Of a stretch of DNA of 10,456 nt, positions 6,572-10,456 are shown in pieces; position 1 is the first letter of the stretch, and the number at the start of each line of letters is the position of its first letter. The stretch is from Actinomycetota bacterium (lineage in GTDB: Bacteria; Actinomycetota; Thermoleophilia; UBA2241). Location: assembly GCA_026392265.1 (NCBI GenBank), contig JAPLCL010000139.1:1-10456 (forward strand). The letters are read 5' to 3'. Position numbers and translations under genes: made by a program. A model generated the notes under the pieces. It was given only the letters and a program-made list of their open reading frames with translations, was not told the DNA's origin and searched no databases.

Positions 6572-6599
6572 CCCGGGCCTCCTGTCGGGGGTCTCGGCC
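6572..6599. repeat. 28-bp dispersed repeat, copy 2
   Basis: Counterpart of 1951-1978 (25 of 28 identical). Here its right half forms the left arm and loop of the strong hairpin at 6584-6615, so the predicted fold differs from that of copy 1. Confidence 0.5.
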
Positions 6600-6615
6600 C
6601 GGCGTGACCCCCGAC
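6584..6615 (-). terminator. Perfect 10-bp hairpin between convergent genes
   Basis: GTCGGGGGTC (6584-6593) and GACCCCCGAC (6606-6615) are exact reverse complements around a 12-nt GC-rich loop. It lies 86 bp beyond the stop of the minus-strand iron-sulfur gene and between two converging genes, a position fitting a terminator active from either side. No T-tract is present. Confidence 0.45.
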
Positions 6616-6700
6616 GCCTCGGCAGACATGATGCCGGCAGTAGCGTCGCATCGGATCGAGGGGCTCGTGATCGTGCGCGCCGGCCTGCGCATCGCCGAGG

Positions 6701-7768
6701 CTACGTCGCGCTGACGCTGCGCCCTCTCAGCCGCACGCGCTCCCACGCGCCGCGGGTCGCGGGCGGCGCCACTATCTCGTCTTCGGGCTTGCGCCGCAGG
6801 CGCGCGGCCTCAGCGGGACAGCCCGTCACGCAGAGGCCGCAGCCGATGCACGACTCGCGGCGCACTACGCGTACGCCGTCGTCTCTCTCGGCGATAGCGT
6901 CGACCTGGCAGCGCTCTTCGCAGGCGCCGCAGGCCGTACACGTGAGCGGGTCGATCTCGGCGAAGTAGTTCGCCTGCGCCACGGAGTGCTCGATGCCCCA
7001 CTCGTTGATGCCGCGCAGCAGCCCGCAGCAGCAGCCGCAGCAGTTGCAGACGTAGCCGATCCCCGCGGCCACGTTGCTCACGGTATGAACCAGACCGACA
7101 CGCTCCGCCTCGTCGAGGACCGCGAGGGCCGCTTCGTGCGAGATCCCGCCCGCTTCCTCGCTGCTCTCGGCGTAGGAGAACCAGAGGCACGACTCGAGGG
7201 GGAGGTCGCAGCGCCTCGTGCCGAGCTCGTCCTGCTGCAAGCGGCAGACGCACGTCTCGACGCGGAACGAGCTCGCCCTGCCGAGAATGGCGCGCACATC
7301 GTCGTAGGGCAGCACCCACTCCACCTCCGTCGCTCCTCGGGCTGGGACGACGCGATGGATGGCGGGTTGCGGACTCATGATCCCTACCGCGCCGCCACCG
7401 CAGAAGTACTCCTCGACGAGGCGCGCAAACTCGACGTCGTGCGTCTCGAGCATGTGCGCCTCGTAGAAGCCCACGACGAACGGCGCCAGGCGGTAGCCGG
7501 GATCATCCCCGACTGAACCCGTCCAGATCACGCCGCGCTCCGCGAGACTCCCGAGCGTCGCCGCGACGCGGGCAGGCTCGAGGGCGGCCCGCCGGGCGAC
7601 TTCAGCGGCCACGGCGGGCCGCCCGGTCAACGTCGCCGCCACCTCGGCCTCGTCGGGCGAGAAGACGTGACGCAGGATGCGCAGCTCGGCGTTCGACTCC
7701 GTGCGCGGGAAGCCGTTGGCCAAGCCGTCGAGCGCGGCCGCGAGGCGCTCGTAGACGTCGCCGTTCAT
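6701..7768 (-). CDS. Winged-helix-like, Cys-rich 2x[4Fe-4S] ferredoxin-domain protein
   Basis: 355 residues, predicted cytoplasmic. Residues about 25-85 resemble a winged helix (AEVARRAALEPARVAATLGSLAERGVI). A middle segment has ETCVCRLQQ and RRCDLPLESC (Cys 173, 175, 187, 194), then an unusual cluster CNCCGCCCGLLRG (241-253) with six cysteines. The C-terminal bacterial ferredoxin domain has CTACGACEERC (277-287) and CIGCGLCVTGCP (307-318), i.e. two CxxCxxCxxxC sets able to hold two [4Fe-4S] clusters. The layout resembles ferredoxin-type proteins with an N-terminal wHTH seen in anaerobes and some actinobacteria; the electron partner is unknown. ATG 7768 is preceded by AAGGGGG. It stands alone, divergent from the ECF operon and convergent with the secreted-protein gene. 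Redox-linked sensing or electron transfer is inference; cluster binding is strongly indicated. Confidence 0.9.
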   Translation of the reverse strand: MNGDVYERLAAALDGLANGFPRTESNAELRILRHVFSPDEAEVAATLTGRPAVAAEVARRAALEPARVAATLGSLAERGVIWTGSVGDDPGYRLAPFVVGFYEAHMLETHDVEFARLVEEYFCGGGAVGIMSPQPAIHRVVPARGATEVEWVLPYDDVRAILGRASSFRVETCVCRLQQDELGTRRCDLPLESCLWFSYAESSEEAGGISHEAALAVLDEAERVGLVHTVSNVAAGIGYVCNCCGCCCGLLRGINEWGIEHSVAQANYFAEIDPLTCTACGACEERCQVDAIAERDDGVRVVRRESCIGCGLCVTGCPAEAARLRRKPEDEIVAPPATRGAWERVRLRGRSVSAT

Positions 7769-8219
7769 CGCTGCCCCCTTCGCTTGTGACCCGTCTCGGT
7801 GCCTGACGCCGCCGCGCCAGGGTACCTCGATGCGTTCGCTCCGACTCCATGAGCCGAGTCCATCGTACCGCGTTCGGAAAGCCGGATGGACCTCCGCCGG
7901 CCGACGGGTTCACCGGCTCGCGAGAGGCATACTCCCCTGGTTTGGCACCTGCGCGCCCTCGTAACACAACGGTGAGTCTCGGGAATCCGAGGGTACACAA
8001 GCCGCATGGGAGACTCCTGACATGGGCGACGCTCAATACGGGAGGCTGAGATCCGCCGGACGAACAACTGCGGCCACTGCAGGCCGGCGGGGAGCCACTG
8101 GTGAGACCGGCCCGCAGATAAACCGGACGATCCGGAGCATCTAATGCGGTAGGGAGGGAGTGCACGCCGGTGGTCGCCGGCGGTCGGCGGCCGCACGGCG
8201 AGGGTGGACCGAGGATGCC
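7769..8219. other. Divergent intergenic region with predicted hairpins
   Basis: No convincing gene lies between the divergent iron-sulfur and ECF genes. Seen: inverted repeat GTCCATC (7858-7864) / GATGGAC (7885-7891) enclosing CCG-CGTT-CGG; GCCGG/CCGGC just after, within 7896-7918; CTCGG-GAAT-CCGAG (7978-7991); then the dispersed repeat copy B. The series of stems could be a structured RNA or the end of a mobile element. Promoters for both flanking genes must lie here, but I could not pick convincing ones. Confidence 0.5.
8006..8125 (+). repeat. Dispersed structured repeat, copy B (upstream of the ECF sigma gene)
   Basis: Homologous to 2516-2668, with the same orientation and a constant offset of 5490 across the 80-bp core. 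The hairpin is kept as CTGCGG-CCA-CTGCAG (a G-T wobble replaces one pair), and a 7-bp stem CCGCCGG (8053-8059) / CCGGCGG (8084-8090) encloses it. In this copy ATG 8022 stays open for 38 codons to TAA. The copy ends about 95 bp before ATG 8220. Confidence 0.6.
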
Positions 8220-8831
8220 ATGACGGGGAACCAGGGCGGCGAGGCGACGGTCATCGACCTGGCCGGGTGGCGCGGACCGGTGGACGATCCGCCACCGCCC
8301 GTCGTCAGGGCCGCCCGGCGCGGTGACCATCGCGCCTTCACAAGGCTCGTCGATCTCTACGACGACCGCCTTCGCGCGCTCGCCTTCCATCTGCTGGGTT
8401 CGCGCGAGGCGATGGACGAAGCTCTGCAGGAGACCTACCTGAACGCCTATCGCGGCCTGCCGCAGTTCCGCGGTGAGGCCGGCGTCGGCACCTGGCTCTA
8501 CCGCATCGCGTACACGACCTGTCTTCAGCGATTACGGCGGCCGGAGCGCTTTGAGCCGGCCGACGAGGGGCGGCTCGAGGCGCTCGCGCCGCCTTCCTCT
8601 GACCCCGCCGACGACGTGGCGCTGCGCGACGAGGTGCGCCGCGCTCTCGGCGCCCTCACGCCCGCGCAGCGCGCCGCCGTCCTGCTCATCCACCGTGACG
8701 GCTTCAGCTACGCGCACGCGGCCGAGATCCTGGACGTGCCGGTCGGCACCGTCGCCTCGCGCGTGGCGGCCGCCCGGACGACCCTGGCCGACGAGCTCGG
8801 CAGGCCGCGTTCCGCCAAGGAGGATCGATGA
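8220..8831 (+). CDS. ECF-type RNA polymerase sigma factor
   Basis: 203 residues. Sigma region 2 spans about 33-99: DHRAFTRLVDLYDDRLRALA, then DEALQETYLNAYRGLPQFRG and GTWLYRIAYTTCLQRLRR, the core-binding and -10-recognition helices. Region 4 spans about 133-185: LRDEVRRALGALTPAQRAAV, then FSYAHAAEILDVPVGTVASR, the -35-binding helix-turn-helix. Region 3 is absent, as in group IV sigmas. ATG 8220 is preferred because GAGG (8211-8214) is well placed; an upstream GTG 8160 would add 20 non-conserved residues and sits almost on its purine run. The stop overlaps the next gene as ATGA, implying translational coupling with its regulator. One TTA codon (residue 105) is present. It directs RNA polymerase to a stress or surface regulon, probably including its own operon; the trigger is unknown. 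Confidence 0.93.
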   Translation: MTGNQGGEATVIDLAGWRGPVDDPPPPVVRAARRGDHRAFTRLVDLYDDRLRALAFHLLGSREAMDEALQETYLNAYRGLPQFRGEAGVGTWLYRIAYTTCLQRLRRPERFEPADEGRLEALAPPSSDPADDVALRDEVRRALGALTPAQRAAVLLIHRDGFSYAHAAEILDVPVGTVASRVAAARTTLADELGRPRSAKEDR

Positions 8832-9151
8832 ACGACGAGCGTCACGACCTGAACGAGATTCTGCGCACGCACGGCGGCGCGCCCGACCACCTGCCAAGCT
8901 TCGAAGCGCGCCTCCTCGCCGGCCTGGACGAGGCCGACCGCGAGATGGGCAGGGCCACGGGCGGCTGGCTTCGCCTGCCCCGCCGCTCGCGCTCCCTCTG
9001 GACCCGTCACCCCGTCCTGGCGAGCGCGGCCGCCGTCGGCGTCGCGGCCGTCGTCGCGGCGGTCGTCCTCATCGGCGTGCCCGGCGTCTCGCGCATGAGC
9101 GGACCGGAGCCTGTCTCCGCCGCGCAGGTGATACAGAAGGCGCTGCACGCC
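8828..9151 (+). pseudogene. Membrane anti-sigma-like protein, N-terminal part, cut by a frameshifting duplication
   Basis: ATG 8828 overlaps the sigma-factor stop (ATGA). 108 residues read in frame: a cytoplasmic segment (1-60, with FEARLLAGLDEADRE) that would hold the sigma factor, one transmembrane helix (about 63-84, alternating Ala and Val), then the start of an extracytoplasmic domain, MSGPEPVSAAQVIQKALHA. A 58-bp tandem copy then shifts the frame. If translated straight on, the product continues in a wrong, Arg-rich frame to 10042 (404 residues), which is not domain-like. The correct continuation is the next entry. No zinc-binding HxxxCxxC motif is seen, so it is not a ZAS-type anti-sigma. 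Anti-sigma function is inferred from operon position and topology. Confidence 0.75.
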
Positions 9152-9210
9152 CATGAGCGGACCGGAGCCTGTCTCCGCCGCGCAGGTGATACAGAAGGCG
9201 CTGCACGCCC
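9094..9210 (+). repeat. Exact 58-bp tandem duplication inside the anti-sigma-like gene
   Basis: Units 9094-9151 and 9152-9209 are identical, and one further base (9210) also matches. Each unit encodes MSGPEPVSAAQVIQKALHA. As 58 is not a multiple of three, the second copy moves the frame by one. Removing one unit restores a continuous reading frame. Confidence 0.95.
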
Positions 9211-10456
9211 TCTCGTCAGGCAAGACGATGCAGGCGGACGCCACCGTGGAGGAAGAAGCGTCTATGTCGCCCGGTGGCGTCCCCGAGTACAACGTCACCC
9301 ACTCCCGCGTGCTCCTGCGCTCCGACGGCAGCTTCCGTCAGACCCAGACAGACAAGCCGCAGACCTCCAAGCCGGCGCAGATGAGGGACAGAGCGGATGC
9401 CGCGGATATGGCCTACGACGCGGCCAGCGGAGTGTTCCGCGACTACTCGCGCGGCTGGGACTGGGATGCGGGGGGCTCTGTGAACCGGGTCGAAGTGACG
9501 ACGGGCTACCCCCTTGGCCCGCCCGACCGTTGGGCGAACGAGCAGTTCGACATCAGCGCGACGGCGCGGGCGCTGCAGGCCGACGGCGCGGCCACGCTGG
9601 AGACGGCCTCCTACGACGGCCGGCCGGCATGGGTGGTCTCGGGGTCGAAGCGGGCCGCCGCCTCAGGCCTGAGCTACGACGAGACCTACTCGATCACGAT
9701 CGACCAACAGACGTGCCTGCCGACACGCGTTCAGATGTTCGCAGGGGGCGTTCTCCAGCTCGACTACAGCTTGGACAACGTGCGCATCGACGAGCCCTTG
9801 CCCGACACGGCCTTCAGCTTCGCTCCGCCCAAAGGCGCCAAGGTCGTCCCCAAGGACGCCCGTTTCCGCCGCCTGCCGCTCGCCACCATCGCCTCCACGC
9901 CGGGCTACGTCACGCTGCTGCCGACCTGGCTCCCGGCAGGCTACCTGCAGACGTGGACCGCTGGCGCGGCGAGATCGACCACCGCGAACGGCGTGACCGA
10001 GGGGCGGGACGTGGTCGCATTGCAGTACGTGCGCGGGTTTGACGCCCTGACCGTGACGACTCGCACCGTCGCGGACCCGCACGCCGCCGCGACGATCGAT
10101 CCCGTGGAGCCCGACACGTCCTGGGCCGAACTCGTCAGCCGCGATGTCAGGCTCACGGCCGGGGCCTTCGCCGGCGTCACCGCACGGGTCGTCGTGGCGT
10201 CGTACACCACCATCCCTCACCTCTACGCGGTCAAGAACGGCGTCTTGTTGGCGATCGCCGCGCTGGCGTTGCTGCTGGCGACGGCCACGGGATGTGGCGG
10301 TTCGGCGGCCGCCCCGACGAATGGAGGATCGACGCCACAGGCGTCCCCGTCCGTCGCCGCTGCTCCCGAGCGCCTCGTGGGCAGCGACTCGGTCGCCGTC
10401 ACCCAGAAGGTCGTCGACCTCGCACGAGCCGCGCTCCACGCGCCGACCGTCGCCAA
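9153..10456 (+). CDS. Extracytoplasmic part of the anti-sigma-like protein, apparently fused to a lipoprotein start (runs off the window)
   Basis: An open frame from ATG 9153 (the duplicated Met) to the window end, at least 434 residues with strong G/C third positions, so it is genuine coding sequence. After SAAQVIQKALHALSSGK it reads like a LolA/RseB-type sheet domain with Gln-, Tyr- and Asp-rich strands (SYDETYSITIDQQTCLPTRV, then FSFAPPKGAKVVP). A second module of the DUF4367-like kind follows (LPTWLPAGYLQTW), up to IPHLYAVKNGVLLAI. There the usual end is missing: the text passes into LALLLATATGCGG (Cys codon 10293-10295), a lipoprotein signal with a near-consensus lipobox, then a Ser/Pro/Ala linker. 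It would sense envelope state and control the sigma factor. Without the upstream helix a product starting at 9153 would lack its anchor. Family names are by eye. Confidence 0.75.
   Translation, partial: MSGPEPVSAAQVIQKALHALSSGKTMQADATVEEEASMSPGGVPEYNVTHSRVLLRSDGSFRQTQTDKPQTSKPAQMRDRADAADMAYDAASGVFRDYSRGWDWDAGGSVNRVEVTTGYPLGPPDRWANEQFDISATARALQADGAATLETASYDGRPAWVVSGSKRAAASGLSYDETYSITIDQQTCLPTRVQMFAGGVLQLDYSLDNVRIDEPLPDTAFSFAPPKGAKVVPKDARFRRLPLATIASTPGYVTLLPTWLPAGYLQTWTAGAARSTTANGVTEGRDVVALQYVRGFDALTVTTRTVADPHAAATIDPVEPDTSWAELVSRDVRLTAGAFAGVTARVVVASYTTIPHLYAVKNGVLLAIAALALLLATATGCGGSAAAPTNGGSTPQASPSVAAAPERLVGSDSVAVTQKVVDLARAALHAPTVA

Noticed and set aside
8160..8219. Upstream GTG start for the ECF sigma factor
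   Set aside because: It overlaps a purine run with almost no spacing and adds 20 non-sigma-like residues; ATG 8220 has a better placed GAGG.
9152..10042. Direct continuation of the 8828 frame as a 404-residue protein
   Set aside because: After the duplicated unit the text becomes Arg/Gly-rich nonsense, while the alternate frame keeps codon bias and domain-like sequence.
9663..10439. 258-codon minus-strand frame at the window end
   Set aside because: Antisense to the coding frame of the extracytoplasmic domain; composition is Arg/Gly-rich with no motif.
1..10456. CRISPR array, toxin-antitoxin pair, defence system or complete insertion sequence
   Set aside because: No regular spaced repeats, no transposase with terminal repeats and no recognisable defence genes are visible in any frame.

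Overview
High-GC DNA, most likely from an actinobacterium. The signs are strong G/C bias at third codon positions, a class III cyclase fused to a STAND/AAA ATPase, a MalT-like LuxR regulator and an ECF sigma/anti-sigma pair. The many decayed fragments could suit an environmental member such as the Thermoleophilia, but that placement is a guess and nothing here fixes the species.

Layout. 1-1598 (minus): the N-terminal 532 residues of a nucleotide cyclase-ATPase; its C-terminus lies outside the window. 1599-2798: about 1.2 kb with no intact gene but many relics. These are a beta-propeller (PD40) tail, the C-terminal end of a tyrosine recombinase whose catalytic Tyr position reads His, a tRNA 3' end with CCA, a TTGCAG/CTGCAA repeat cluster, one copy of a dispersed repeat, and a short stretch with pure G/C third positions. 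Together they look like the scar of an element once integrated at a tRNA gene. 2799-5132 (plus): a large STAND-LuxR transcription regulator. 5238-6405 (plus): a small membrane-anchored protein whose ribosome-binding site lies in a hairpin, a doubtful 46-codon ORF, and a Trp-rich secreted protein. 6406-6700: convergent intergenic DNA with two strong hairpins. 6701-7768 (minus): a winged-helix-like, Cys-rich 2x[4Fe-4S] protein. 7769-8219: a divergent intergenic region with predicted hairpins and the second copy of the dispersed repeat. 8220-10456 (plus): an ECF sigma factor overlapping its membrane anti-sigma-like partner by ATGA.

The anti-sigma-like gene carries an exact 58-bp tandem duplication that shifts the frame just after its membrane helix. 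Its downstream frame stays open to the window edge but appears to run into a lipoprotein signal sequence, as if a deletion had fused two genes. Both could be natural lesions or assembly faults.

The two plus-strand regulators (LuxR-type and ECF) each have a related 120-150-bp repeat 100-200 bp upstream, in the same orientation, with a conserved small hairpin. No complete mobile element, CRISPR array or defence system is visible. The most novel material is the repeat pair, the SD-sequestering hairpin and the broken sigma/anti-sigma operon.
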